Shown: positions 35,899-43,525 of the stretch, in pieces
How the letters are laid out: every line of letters starts with the position of its first letter
Position numbering within the stretch: the first letter of the stretch is position 1
Assembly: GCA_002428525.1 (NCBI GenBank)
Contig: DIWU01000030.1
Coordinates: 1-64,000, forward strand
Direction: 5' to 3'
DNA length: 64,000 nucleotides
From: a bacterium UBP14_UBA6098
GTDB taxonomy: Bacteria; UBP14; UBA6098
Translations under genes and position numbers: made by a program
The notes under the pieces: model-generated
Seen by the model: the letters and a program-made list of their open reading frames with translations, nothing else
What the model was told of the DNA's origin: nothing
Databases searched by the model: none

Positions 35899-36108
35899 TT
35901 AATCCTCCTCGATCTCGAAATCGATAGTTTGGGTTTTTGTGTCTTTTGGCGGAAGGCCCTCGTCGATCATGAGAAAGTAGGCATCCAAAAGGTTCGATTC
36001 AAGCTCGTCGAGGGATTTGCCTTGGCTGAAAAGGCCGGGGATCTCGACAATCCTTCCGACGAACCAGTCGTCCTCGCGCCAGTATTCAAGTTTGTATTTC
36101 TTGATCAT
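35899..36108 (-). CDS. HicB-like (UPF0150) orphan antitoxin-fold protein
   Basis: 69 residues with the HicB N-terminal RNase H-like fold pattern: YKLEYWREDDWFVGRIVEIP, GLFSQGKSLDELESNLLDAY. No HicA-type toxin frame adjoins it, and it has no C-terminal DNA-binding domain. It starts one base after the rnc stop. It may be a stand-alone regulator or a relic of a toxin-antitoxin pair. Confidence 0.7.
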   Translation of the reverse strand: MIKKYKLEYWREDDWFVGRIVEIPGLFSQGKSLDELESNLLDAYFLMIDEGLPPKDTKTQTIDFEIEED

Positions 36109-36109
36109 G

Positions 36110-36826
36110 CTATCTCCCGGGGGGTTTAAGTTTTTGATACGCGCTCTGTGCGGCGGCCTTTTCCGCCGATTTTTTACTTAGGCCGACACCTTGCCCGAGC
36201 GGTTCTCCGTCGATGAAAACGGCCACCTCGAATATACGGCGATGGTCGGGGCCGGAGGCGCCGATAGTGCGATATTCCGGATGTTTGCCGTGGGCTTGGA
36301 GTTCTTCGAGAAGCAAGCCCTTGAAATTCGCGTAGCTGACCGAATCGAGCTCGAGTTCCATCTTGTCGAAATGGTTTCGCTTGACGAATGCTTTTGCCGC
36401 GTCGATTCCGCCGTCGAGGAAAACCGCGCCGAGAACTGCTTCGTAGGAATCGGCGAGAATAGAGGGTTTGCGGCGACCGCCGGTCTCCTCTTCGCCCACG
36501 GACATCCGCAACTCCTCGCCGAGGCCGAGTTCTTTGGCCTTTTGCGCGAGGAATTTTCCGTTCACGAGGATCCGGCGCATCTCGGTCAATTCGCCCTCGG
36601 CGCTATGCGGATAGCGCAAGAAAAGCTCCTCTGCGACAACGAGTTGCAGGACGGCATCGCCTAAATACTCGAGGCGTTCGTTCGAATATTCATCGTCGAG
36701 ATCGTCGTCCTCGTTCTTGAACGACCGATGGGTCAGGGCAAGGTCGAGGGTATTCTTATTTTTGAATCGATAGCCGATCTTCGACTCGATCTCGCGAAGC
36801 GGTCTTTTTAAGAAGAAAAAACCCAC
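36110..36826 (-). CDS. rnc: Ribonuclease III
   Basis: 238 residues; double-strand-specific RNase for rRNA and mRNA processing. Catalytic domain with IGYRFKNKNTLDLALTHRS, the signature NERLEYLGDAVLQLVV (about 47) and the second acidic pair in ADSYEAVLGAVFLDGG (about 125). A double-stranded RNA-binding domain follows from about 165 (KGLLLEELQAHGKHPEYR, GLSKKSAEKAAAQSAY). It starts with GTG whose G is the last base of the fabF stop codon TAG, so translation is coupled. The acpP-fabF-rnc order is common in bacteria. Confidence 0.93.
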   Translation of the reverse strand: MGFFFLKRPLREIESKIGYRFKNKNTLDLALTHRSFKNEDDDLDDEYSNERLEYLGDAVLQLVVAEELFLRYPHSAEGELTEMRRILVNGKFLAQKAKELGLGEELRMSVGEEETGGRRKPSILADSYEAVLGAVFLDGGIDAAKAFVKRNHFDKMELELDSVSYANFKGLLLEELQAHGKHPEYRTIGASGPDHRRIFEVAVFIDGEPLGQGVGLSKKSAEKAAAQSAYQKLKPPGR

Positions 36827-38058
36827 TATATCTTTTTAAATAGAAGACAACTGTTGTGGCCTCCGAACCCGAACGAATTCGAGATTGTAGCATCTGTTTC
36901 GATTCGCGTTATTTCCGTTGCGTGGCGGATATTAGCGCAGGCCTCGTCCAGATTCTCGATGTGCAGTGTCGGTGGCACAATGCCTTCATTTAATACTTTT
37001 ATCGCAACTATTGCCTCAACCGCGGCCGCCGCGCCCAAGAGGTGTCCCATCGAGCTTTTTGTCGAAGAGACCAATGGGCCGTTTTCGCCGAAGACTGAGT
37101 GGATGGCGTTGCACTCGGCGACATCGCCGACAGGCGTCGAGGTGCCATGGGCGTTGATATAGCCGACCTCGTCGGGCTTAGAGCCGGCATCCTCGAGGCA
37201 TTCGCGCATAACGCGACATGCCCCCTCGCCATCCTCCGGCGGGGCTGTGATATGAAAGGCATCGGCTGTTGCGCCGTAGCCGGCCAATTCGCAGTAAATC
37301 TTTGCGCCGCGCGCAACCGCATGCTCGTATTCCTCGAGAACAAGCATACCGGCTCCCTCGCCCATAATGAAGCCGTCGCGAGCGGAATCGAAAGGCGAGC
37401 TTGCCTTGGCTAAAAGCTCGTTGCGTGTAGTCATTGCGCGGTTTTGACAGAATCCTGCGAAGGATATCGGCACGATTGGCGCTTCTGCGCCGCCCGCAAG
37501 GATAACATCGGCTCTTCCGCAACGGATCGCGTCGAGCGCGGAACCGATAGCATGGCCGGCGGAGGCGCAAGCGCTGGTCACGCTGTAGTTGATCCCCTTG
37601 AAGCCGTATTTAATAGCGAGTGAGCCGGGAGCTATATCGGAGATCATCATGGTGATGAAGAAGGGCGAAACTCTGCGAACGCCCTTTTCGATGAAGACCC
37701 TAAGTTGGTCCTCGAAGGTGCCGATACCGCCGATGCCCGTTCCTACGATGATTCCGATGCGATTAGGATCGGCATTCGAGGCGAGGATACCGCTGTCCTC
37801 GATAGCCTCGTGCGCGGCCCAATGGGCATATTGAACGAACAAGTCCATCCTACGGGCCTCGCGCTCATCTACTATAGGCGCTGGCCTCCAGTCGTCCGGG
37901 ATTTGCGCGGCGATTTGTGTAGTCATAGCGGAGACATCCCAGCGCTCGACCCTCCTAATAGCGGAACAGCCCTCGATGAGGGCTGTCCATGTGGAATCCA
38001 CTTCCTTCCCGAGGGGGGTAAGCGCGCCGAGGCCAGTCACCACAACGCGTTTTTTCAT
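36826..38058 (-). CDS. fabF: 3-oxoacyl-[acyl-carrier-protein] synthase II
   Basis: 410 residues. Condensing enzyme of fatty-acid elongation. Thiolase fold with the nucleophile in VTSACASAGHAIG (Cys about 165) and the two His in NAHGTSTPVGD (about 300) and KSSMGHLLGAAAAVEA (about 337). The glycine-rich FGFGGHNSCLLF closes the protein. It begins 3 bp after the acpP stop. Length and motifs are fully typical. Confidence 0.95.
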   Translation of the reverse strand: MKKRVVVTGLGALTPLGKEVDSTWTALIEGCSAIRRVERWDVSAMTTQIAAQIPDDWRPAPIVDEREARRMDLFVQYAHWAAHEAIEDSGILASNADPNRIGIIVGTGIGGIGTFEDQLRVFIEKGVRRVSPFFITMMISDIAPGSLAIKYGFKGINYSVTSACASAGHAIGSALDAIRCGRADVILAGGAEAPIVPISFAGFCQNRAMTTRNELLAKASSPFDSARDGFIMGEGAGMLVLEEYEHAVARGAKIYCELAGYGATADAFHITAPPEDGEGACRVMRECLEDAGSKPDEVGYINAHGTSTPVGDVAECNAIHSVFGENGPLVSSTKSSMGHLLGAAAAVEAIVAIKVLNEGIVPPTLHIENLDEACANIRHATEITRIETDATISNSFGFGGHNSCLLFKKI

Positions 38059-38061
38059 TTC

Positions 38062-38307
38062 TTAGCCCTCTTTTTTTGCCTGGGAATTTTGGATGTATTT
38101 AACGGCGTCGGTAACGGTTCCGATCTTTTCGGCATCCTCATCGGAGATCTCTATATCGAACTCCTCTTCGAGAGCCATAACCAACTCGACCTGATCGAGG
38201 CTATCGGCGCCCAAGTCGTCAACAAAATGCGCATTCGCGTCAACTTGCTCGGGGCTAACGCCCAGCTTATCGACGATGATCTCTCTTACTCTGTTTTCGA
38301 TCGACAT
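38062..38307 (-). CDS. acpP: Acyl carrier protein
   Basis: 81 residues, acidic. The phosphopantetheine serine is in DDLGADSLDQVELVMALEEE (Ser about 38). Other marks are VREIIVDKLGV and the end DAVKYIQNSQAKKEG. The ribosome binding site AAGGAGGG is 4 bp before ATG. It follows rpmC by 27 bp, an unusual join of fatty-acid genes to the S10 ribosomal operon. Confidence 0.94.
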   Translation of the reverse strand: MSIENRVREIIVDKLGVSPEQVDANAHFVDDLGADSLDQVELVMALEEEFDIEISDEDAEKIGTVTDAVKYIQNSQAKKEG

Positions 38308-38334
38308 TTGCCCTCCTTCTTGGAACGGGGCCTT

Positions 38335-38562
38335 TTACAGGGCCTTTACTCCAATTTTTTTTATCCCCAATTTATCCTCGTTGAGAATCGTGGCTATCCT
38401 CGCGGCTTCCCTTCTGATTTCCCTGAGCCTTTTAGGATTTTTTGGGGCGCTGACGGCGGATTGCATCCGCAGGTTGAAGTCTTCCTCGAGTAGCTCGTGC
38501 ATGCGGTGCGAAAGCTCCTCTTGGCTCATCTCTCTCAGTTGCCATGTCTTTGTGGAACTCAT
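38335..38562 (-). CDS. rpmC: Large ribosomal subunit protein uL29
   Basis: 75 residues with the L29 pattern: WQLREMSQEELSHRMHELLEEDFNLRMQ split over two helices, and ESLREIRREAARIATILNE-like second part (here RLREIRREAARIATILNED). The C-terminal tail KLGIKKIGVKAL is slightly longer than usual. Its start overlaps the rplP stop by 4 bp. In most bacteria rpsQ, rplN and rplX would follow; here acpP does. Confidence 0.9.
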   Translation of the reverse strand: MSSTKTWQLREMSQEELSHRMHELLEEDFNLRMQSAVSAPKNPKRLREIRREAARIATILNEDKLGIKKIGVKAL

Positions 38563-38987
38563 AAGACGCCTCCGGGCGTTCTCTCTCTATTAACGAAGCG
38601 TGTTTTAATCGGGAGCTTACGGGCGGCAAGTTCGAATGCCCTTCTGGCGGTTTCCTCCTCGACGCCGGCGATCTCGAACATAATTCTTCCGCGCTTGATC
38701 ACTGCGACCCAATGATCGGGCGCGCCCTTACCTTTTCCCATGCGGGTTTCGGCGGCGGCCTTTGTCACCGATTTATGCGGAAAAATATTTATCCAAACGC
38801 GGCCGGCGCGCTTCATATGCCTTGTCATAGCGATTCTTGCGGCCTCTATTTGGTTGGCGGTAATCCAACCGCACTCGAGTGCCTTCATCCCGAAATCGCC
38901 ATAGCTGATCTGACTCCCGCGGGTAGCCAAACCGCCCCGTTTACCGCGTTGCGACTTACGGTATTTAGTGCGCTTAGGCATTAACAT
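38559..38987 (-). CDS. rplP: Large ribosomal subunit protein uL16
   Basis: 142 residues, full length. Starts MLMPKRTKYRKSQRG as usual for L16. Contains ARIAMTRHMKRAGRVWINIF, FPHKSVTKAAAETRMGKGKG and RIMFEIAGVEEETARRAF. It binds 23S rRNA near the A site. 12 bp after rpsC, and it overlaps rpmC by 4 bp. Confidence 0.95.
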   Translation of the reverse strand: MLMPKRTKYRKSQRGKRGGLATRGSQISYGDFGMKALECGWITANQIEAARIAMTRHMKRAGRVWINIFPHKSVTKAAAETRMGKGKGAPDHWVAVIKRGRIMFEIAGVEEETARRAFELAARKLPIKTRFVNRERTPGGVL

Positions 38988-38999
38988 TATAGGACTCCT

Positions 39000-39755
39000 T
39001 TAATCTTGCTTTTTCGGGCGTCTTCTGGGCGGCTTCCGTCCCGGTTGCTGGCCGGCTCCGGGTGCGGGTCTCGACTGTTTCTTATTCTTTTCTTCGTCGA
39101 AGGCCCTGTCCCAATACTCGTTCATTCCGCCGAGGATTTCCTCGGAGAAGATCCACACCTTGACGCCGACGCATCCGGCGGTAGTGTGCGCGGTAGCGCG
39201 TGCGAAATCGATATCCGCGCGAAGGGTATGTAGCGGGACTCTTCCCTCTTTATACTCCTCGGAACGGGCGATTTCCGCGCCGCCCAAACGACCGCCGCAT
39301 TTCACTTTGATGCCTTGAGCGCCGAGTCTCATCGCGGATTGGATAGCCCTCTTCATAGCGCGCCTGTGCGAAACCCTGCCCTCGAGTTGCGAGGCGATCG
39401 CCCTTGCGACAAGCGTCGCGTCCATCTCGGGACGGCGGATTTCGAGCACATTGAGGTGAACCTCTTTTTGCGTTTTCTGCTCGAGCTGTTCTTTGAAGGT
39501 CTCGACACGCTGGCCTCCTTGGCCGATAACGACGCCGGGGCGGGCGGTGAAGACATTCAGAGTCAAGCTCTTGGGGCTACGGAGAATCTCGATAGTCGAG
39601 ACATCGGCGTCTTTCAGCTCTTTGTGAACGAACTCACGAAGCTCGATATCCTCGAGGAGATTCGAGCGGTAGGTCGCCTTGCGGGCGAACCATTTCGAGC
39701 TCCACGACTTGATGACGCCTAATCTAATACCAGTTGGATGGGTTTTCTGTCCCAA
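39000..39755 (-). CDS. rpsC: Small ribosomal subunit protein uS3
   Basis: 251 residues from a TTG start that gives the conserved N-terminus MGQKTHPTGIRLGVI and is preceded by a strong GGGAGGA site; the in-frame ATG 15 bp upstream would overlie that site. Contains the KH domain (IEILRSPKSLTLNVF, ARPGVVIGQGGQRVE) and AQGIKVKCGGRLGGAEIARSE. The C-terminal extension is basic and Pro-rich (SRPAPGAGQQPGRKPPRRRP), longer than in E. coli. Confidence 0.93.
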   Translation of the reverse strand: MGQKTHPTGIRLGVIKSWSSKWFARKATYRSNLLEDIELREFVHKELKDADVSTIEILRSPKSLTLNVFTARPGVVIGQGGQRVETFKEQLEQKTQKEVHLNVLEIRRPEMDATLVARAIASQLEGRVSHRRAMKRAIQSAMRLGAQGIKVKCGGRLGGAEIARSEEYKEGRVPLHTLRADIDFARATAHTTAGCVGVKVWIFSEEILGGMNEYWDRAFDEEKNKKQSRPAPGAGQQPGRKPPRRRPKKQD

Positions 39756-39782
39756 ATTATCCTCCCGCAAATGCGGTTGAAA

Positions 39783-40124
39783 CTACTTTTTCTTGTCGAG
39801 TTCAATATAAATATGACTCGTTCTATGCTTAAACGGTTTGACTCTTCCTTGAGCGCCGGCTTTGAAGCGGGCCATTGTCGGGCCACCGTCAACAAGAACC
39901 TTCGAGACGAACAGCTCGTCCTCGTGAAGCGACGAATCGCTCTGGTTCATCGCGTTTGCGATGGCGCTTTTCAATACTTTTTCGACGAACCTCGAGCCCT
40001 TTTTGTTCACGAACGGGATAGTCCTCAAGGCCTCTTCCGCATTCTTGCCCCGAACCAAATCGGCGACGAGTCGAAGTTTGTAGGGCGAGATTCTTAGGTA
40101 TTTTGCTTTAGCCTTAGCCAACAT
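39783..40124 (-). CDS. rplV: Large ribosomal subunit protein uL22
   Basis: 113 residues with AKAKYLRISPYKLRLVADLV, GKNAEEALRTIPFVNKKG, VLKSAIANAMNQ and the hairpin GGPTMARFKAGAQGRVKPF, RTSHIYIELDKK. This beta hairpin lines the nascent peptide tunnel. Normal length and position in the S10 operon. Confidence 0.95.
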   Translation of the reverse strand: MLAKAKAKYLRISPYKLRLVADLVRGKNAEEALRTIPFVNKKGSRFVEKVLKSAIANAMNQSDSSLHEDELFVSKVLVDGGPTMARFKAGAQGRVKPFKHRTSHIYIELDKKK

Positions 40125-40133
40125 AATTTCACC

Positions 40134-40421
40134 TTAGCCTTTTTTCTTCATCTGAGCGGCCTTCTTGCCGCCGTGGCCGCGGAACAGGCGCGTATGGGCG
40201 AATTCGCCGAGTTTGTGGCCGACCATATTCTCGGAGATATAAACCGGTATGAACTTGTGGCCGTTATGAATTGCTACTGTATGGCCCACGAATTCAGGCG
40301 AGATCGTCGAGCGACGCGACCATGTCTTGATGACCTTTTTTTCGCCGCGCTCGTTCATCGCCTCGATCTTCTCGAAAAGCGTTTCGTCAATAAATGGGCC
40401 TTTTTTCAGCGATCTGGACAT
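40134..40421 (-). CDS. rpsS: Small ribosomal subunit protein uS19
   Basis: 95 residues: MSRSLKKGPFIDETLFEKI, KKVIKTWSRRSTISPEFVG, HTVAIHNGHKFIPVYISENM, VGHKLGEFAHTRLFRGHGG. All of this is the usual S19 pattern. It binds 16S rRNA in the head of the 30S subunit. Confidence 0.96.
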   Translation of the reverse strand: MSRSLKKGPFIDETLFEKIEAMNERGEKKVIKTWSRRSTISPEFVGHTVAIHNGHKFIPVYISENMVGHKLGEFAHTRLFRGHGGKKAAQMKKKG

Positions 40422-40431
40422 GGATCCTCCA

Positions 40432-41262
40432 TTACCTTGTGCGGCGCTTCACGATAAATTTGTTCGAACTCTTGTTCTTTTTACGGGTTTTATAGCCCTT
40501 ACAGGGTTGGCCCCAAGGCGTGACCGCCTGTTTATAGCCTTTAACCCTGCCCTCTCCGCCGCCGTGCGGATGGTCGATCGGGTTCATCGACATACCGCGA
40601 ACCTTAGGCCTATGGCCTCCCCAACGATTCGCGCCGGCCTTGCCCATAACAATGTTCGAATGATCGAGATTGCCAACCTGCCCGATGGTTGCATAACAAT
40701 CCCTGCGGAAGGTGCGAATCTCGCCGGATGGAAGGCGGATGATTACCTGATCCTTCTCCCTGCCGACGATTTGGGCTACAGCGCCGGCCGAACGAACAAG
40801 CTGTCCGCCCTTGCCGGGCATGAACTCGATATTATGAACTCTCGAACCGACCGGAATACCCCCAAGCGGGAGACAGTTGCCGGGCTTGATCTCGGAGTCG
40901 GGACCGCTCATGAGCGAATCGCCGACCTTGATTCCCAGCGGGGCGAGAATATACTTCTTTTCGCCGTCGGAATAATTGAGAAGCGCGAGGAAAGCCGAGC
41001 GGTTCGGGTCGTATTCGATTTGAGCGACCTTGGCCGGAATCCCGAATTTTCCGCGCTTGAAATCGACGATGCGGATTTTTTTCTTGTTTCCGCCGCCGAG
41101 ATGGCGCATAGTCACTCTGCCGTTGTTGTTTCTTCCACCGCTACGATGGCTTTTGAGGATGAGGCTCTTTTCCGGCTCGGCGCAGGGCGTAAGCTCCTCG
41201 TAACTCAGTATTTGCCGAGTTCTCAGCGATGGTGTTGTCGGGTTATAGTGCTTGATGCCCAT
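40432..41262 (-). CDS. rplB: Large ribosomal subunit protein uL2
   Basis: 276 residues from the ATG giving MGIKHYNPTTPSLRTRQ, the normal L2 start; a start four codons upstream is less likely. Contains KSGGRNNNGR-like KSHRSGGRNNNGRVTMRHLG, RVHNIEFMPGKGGQLVRSAG and the peptidyl-transferase-proximal MNPIDHPHGGGEGR with its conserved His. Ends with a lysine-rich tail. Confidence 0.96.
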   Translation of the reverse strand: MGIKHYNPTTPSLRTRQILSYEELTPCAEPEKSLILKSHRSGGRNNNGRVTMRHLGGGNKKKIRIVDFKRGKFGIPAKVAQIEYDPNRSAFLALLNYSDGEKKYILAPLGIKVGDSLMSGPDSEIKPGNCLPLGGIPVGSRVHNIEFMPGKGGQLVRSAGAVAQIVGREKDQVIIRLPSGEIRTFRRDCYATIGQVGNLDHSNIVMGKAGANRWGGHRPKVRGMSMNPIDHPHGGGEGRVKGYKQAVTPWGQPCKGYKTRKKNKSSNKFIVKRRTR

Positions 41263-41286
41263 ATTAAACTCCACTTAAAAATTCGC

Positions 41287-41577
41287 TTATAGCCCTTCGA
41301 AGATATCGATGCTCTCACCGGCGACAAGCTTAACAAGGGCCTTCTTCCATGCCGGCTTCTTGCCCTCAAATCTGCCGCGACGCTTGGGTTTGCCCATATA
41401 GTTCGAGGTGCGAACATCCAGCACATGAACCTTGAAAATGGCCTCGACGCTCTTCTTGACATCCTCTTTGTTGGCGTCTCTGGCTATCTTGAAGGAGAAG
41501 GTGTTCTCAGCCTCTTTTTGAATATTCGTCTTTTCGGTCAACATGGGCTTGACCAGAACCTTTCTGGGGTCTCTCAT
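41287..41577 (-). CDS. rplW: Large ribosomal subunit protein uL23
   Basis: 96 residues: VLVKPMLTEKTNIQKEAENT, FKIARDANKEDVKKSVEAIF, VHVLDVRTSNYMGKPKRRGR. Standard L23, which lies at the tunnel exit and is a docking site for trigger factor and SRP. Overlaps rplD by 4 bp. Confidence 0.95.
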   Translation of the reverse strand: MRDPRKVLVKPMLTEKTNIQKEAENTFSFKIARDANKEDVKKSVEAIFKVHVLDVRTSNYMGKPKRRGRFEGKKPAWKKALVKLVAGESIDIFEGL

Positions 41578-42209
41578 CGAATACAGAGCTCCTCTATTTT
41601 TTCCAAAGCCCCTTTAGTGGCCATGAAGATATCGGCGTGAAGGACTTGATATGTGTTGAGCTCGCCCGCGAAGGTCACCTCGACGCCATTGAGATTCCCG
41701 CCGGCCATAACGAGAGGCCTCTCGGGGGAGTTCGTGACGATTAGGACCTTTCTTCCGAAAACACCGGCCTTCTCGAGAACGCTACGTAGTTTCGCGGTCT
41801 TATGATTGTTCGAGTCAATATCCTCGAAGATATAAACACTGCCCTCATTGGAGCGTGTCGATAGAATCGATGCGAGCGCAAGCCTGCGCATTTTGCGCGG
41901 GAAGGACTTGCGATAGTCCCGCGGCTTGGGCGCAAATACGACACCGCCGTGACGCCAAACCGGCGAACGGTTCGATCCGACGCGCGCCCTGCCTGTGCCC
42001 TTTTGGCGCCACGGCTTTTTGCCGCCGCCGGAGACCTCGCCGCTGGTCTTTTTGCAATGAAGACCGAGCCTTTGGTTGGCGTGATAGCACTCGAGGAACT
42101 GGTGAACAACCTCGCTCTTCGGTTCGATGCCGAAAGCGATCTGAGGAAGCTCCAGTTCGCCGATTTTCTTGCCTTCGCGATCGAGAAGAATTCCCTTGGG
42201 CATGATCAT
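41574..42209 (-). CDS. rplD: Large ribosomal subunit protein uL4
   Basis: 211 residues from an ATG that shares its A with the rplC stop (TGATG); GAAGGGG is the binding site. Contains HQFLECYHANQRLG, the loop KKPWRQKGTGRARVGSNRSP-type region with WRHGGVVFAPKPRDY, and FPRKMRRLALASILS. In E. coli L4 represses its own operon; whether it does so here is not visible. Confidence 0.95.
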   Translation of the reverse strand: MIMPKGILLDREGKKIGELELPQIAFGIEPKSEVVHQFLECYHANQRLGLHCKKTSGEVSGGGKKPWRQKGTGRARVGSNRSPVWRHGGVVFAPKPRDYRKSFPRKMRRLALASILSTRSNEGSVYIFEDIDSNNHKTAKLRSVLEKAGVFGRKVLIVTNSPERPLVMAGGNLNGVEVTFAGELNTYQVLHADIFMATKGALEKIEELCIR

Positions 42210-42829
42210 CACCCCTTCTTTTCGATGGTTATATAACCGCCCCTCGGGCCGACAACCGCGCCCCTAACGAGGATGAGGTTATTCTCCGGGTCGATGCTGA
42301 CTATCTTCGAGCCGGGGATGGTGACTTTGTCGTTGCCCATTCTGCCGCCCATACGGACACCCTTGAAAACCCTCGAGGGCGATGAAGACTGGCCGAGCGA
42401 GCCGGGGGAGTTCCATTTGTTGGACTGGCCGTGGGTTTTCGGGCCGCCGCTGAAATGGTAGCGTTTCCTTGCGCCCTGATAGCCTTTGCCCTTCGATATA
42501 CCGCTGAGATCGACCTTATCGCCGATCTTGAAGTGCTCGACCGTAATGATCTGGCCGACGGAATAGTTCTGTGGATCTTCCACGCGAAATTCCCGAAGGG
42601 TCTTGTAAACCTTCGTGCCGGCCTTTTTAAAATGGCCGAGCTCGGGCTTGGAGATCTTCTTGTCCGTAGGCTCAAAACCAAGTTGAACAGCGGAATAGCC
42701 ATCCCTCTCGGGCGATTTTACTTGAATGACCTCACAAGGCCCGGCGAGCAGAATCGTCACCGGAATAGCGGTGCCGTCCGCGCCGAAAATTGTGGTCATT
42801 CCGACCTTTTTGCCGATAAATCCGATCAT
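42209..42829 (-). CDS. rplC: Large ribosomal subunit protein uL3
   Basis: 206 residues: MIGFIGKKVGMTTIFGADG, KGKGYQGARKRYHFSGGPKT, HGQSNKWNSPGSLGQSSSPS, RVFKGVRMGGRMGNDKVTI. These are the normal L3 blocks for early 50S assembly. 26 bp after rpsJ. Confidence 0.96.
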   Translation of the reverse strand: MIGFIGKKVGMTTIFGADGTAIPVTILLAGPCEVIQVKSPERDGYSAVQLGFEPTDKKISKPELGHFKKAGTKVYKTLREFRVEDPQNYSVGQIITVEHFKIGDKVDLSGISKGKGYQGARKRYHFSGGPKTHGQSNKWNSPGSLGQSSSPSRVFKGVRMGGRMGNDKVTIPGSKIVSIDPENNLILVRGAVVGPRGGYITIEKKG

Positions 42830-42855
42830 TATAACTCCCAGTAAATCGGCTTGAA

Positions 42856-43161
42856 TTATACGACAATCTCGATATCGACGCCGGCCGGCAACTCGATCTT
42901 CATCATCGCGTCGACGGTTTCTTGGCTCGCCTCGAGAATATCTATCAAACGTTTATGTGTCCGAACTTCGAACTGCTCTCTGCTCTTTTTGTCCACATTG
43001 GTGCTACGGAGGATGGTATAGACGCGCCTGTGCGTCGGTAATGGAACCGGACCCGAAATCTTCGCGCCTGTCCTCTTCGCGGTCTCGACTATCTCTGTAG
43101 TGGACCTGTCGAGAATAACATGATCGTATGCCTGCAGCTTTATTCTGATTCGCTGGGCCAT
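42856..43161 (-). CDS. rpsJ: Small ribosomal subunit protein uS10
   Basis: 101 residues: AQRIRIKLQAYDHVILDRST, TGAKISGPVPLPTHRRVYTI, EQFEVRTHKRLIDILEASQE, PAGVDIEIVV. First gene of the S10 operon; no rpsL, fusA or tuf gene precedes it, as the upstream DNA is the divergent PhoH gene. GGAGGAGG-type binding site before ATG. Confidence 0.96.
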   Translation of the reverse strand: MAQRIRIKLQAYDHVILDRSTTEIVETAKRTGAKISGPVPLPTHRRVYTILRSTNVDKKSREQFEVRTHKRLIDILEASQETVDAMMKIELPAGVDIEIVV

Positions 43162-43307
43162 TTAACCTCCTCCAAACGGAAAAGTGCCGTTCTTTTGGAA
43201 AAATCCAAGCATAAATAACTAAAGCCTTTTTCCGGGAAACCCTGTTTAGCGAGCCTCATCTGCTTCGAATCGACTCTCGGGCCTTCCTACGCGAAAAAAG
43301 CGTCTCG

Positions 43308-43336
43308 ATAATAATCCTGCACTATTCCGATGTCAA
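43308..43336 (-). promoter_or_regulatory. Strong sigma-70 promoter of the S10 operon
   Basis: On the minus strand TTGACA (43336-43331), a 17-bp spacer and TATTAT (43313-43308). This gives a leader of about 140 nt before rpsJ, long enough for leader-based control, although I see no recognisable L4 target. Confidence 0.8.
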
Positions 43337-43449
43337 GCACTAATTTCATTTTTTTATTTTTCTTTTTTTCCGGGTTCCTGTATAACTCTGTAACAATTCC
43401 ATTTGTGCATTTCGATACTTTTCGATTTGATATAAAATTCTTTAAACTA

Positions 43450-43478
43450 TTGACTTTTTCCCGAATAGACCTTAGATT
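43450..43478 (+). promoter_or_regulatory. Sigma-70-like promoter of the PhoH gene
   Basis: TTGACT (43450-43455), a 17-bp spacer and TAGATT (43473-43478), 48 bp upstream of ATG. It diverges from the S10 promoter about 110 bp away. Confidence 0.6.
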
Positions 43479-43525
43479 TTTCGAGTAATAATCATTACAG
43501 AAAACAGCTCGGTTGAAAGGCAAGA

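Noticed and set aside
42829..43300. Ribosomal-protein autoregulatory leader
   Set aside because: The leader of about 140 nt is long enough, but I could not identify an L4-like target structure by eye.
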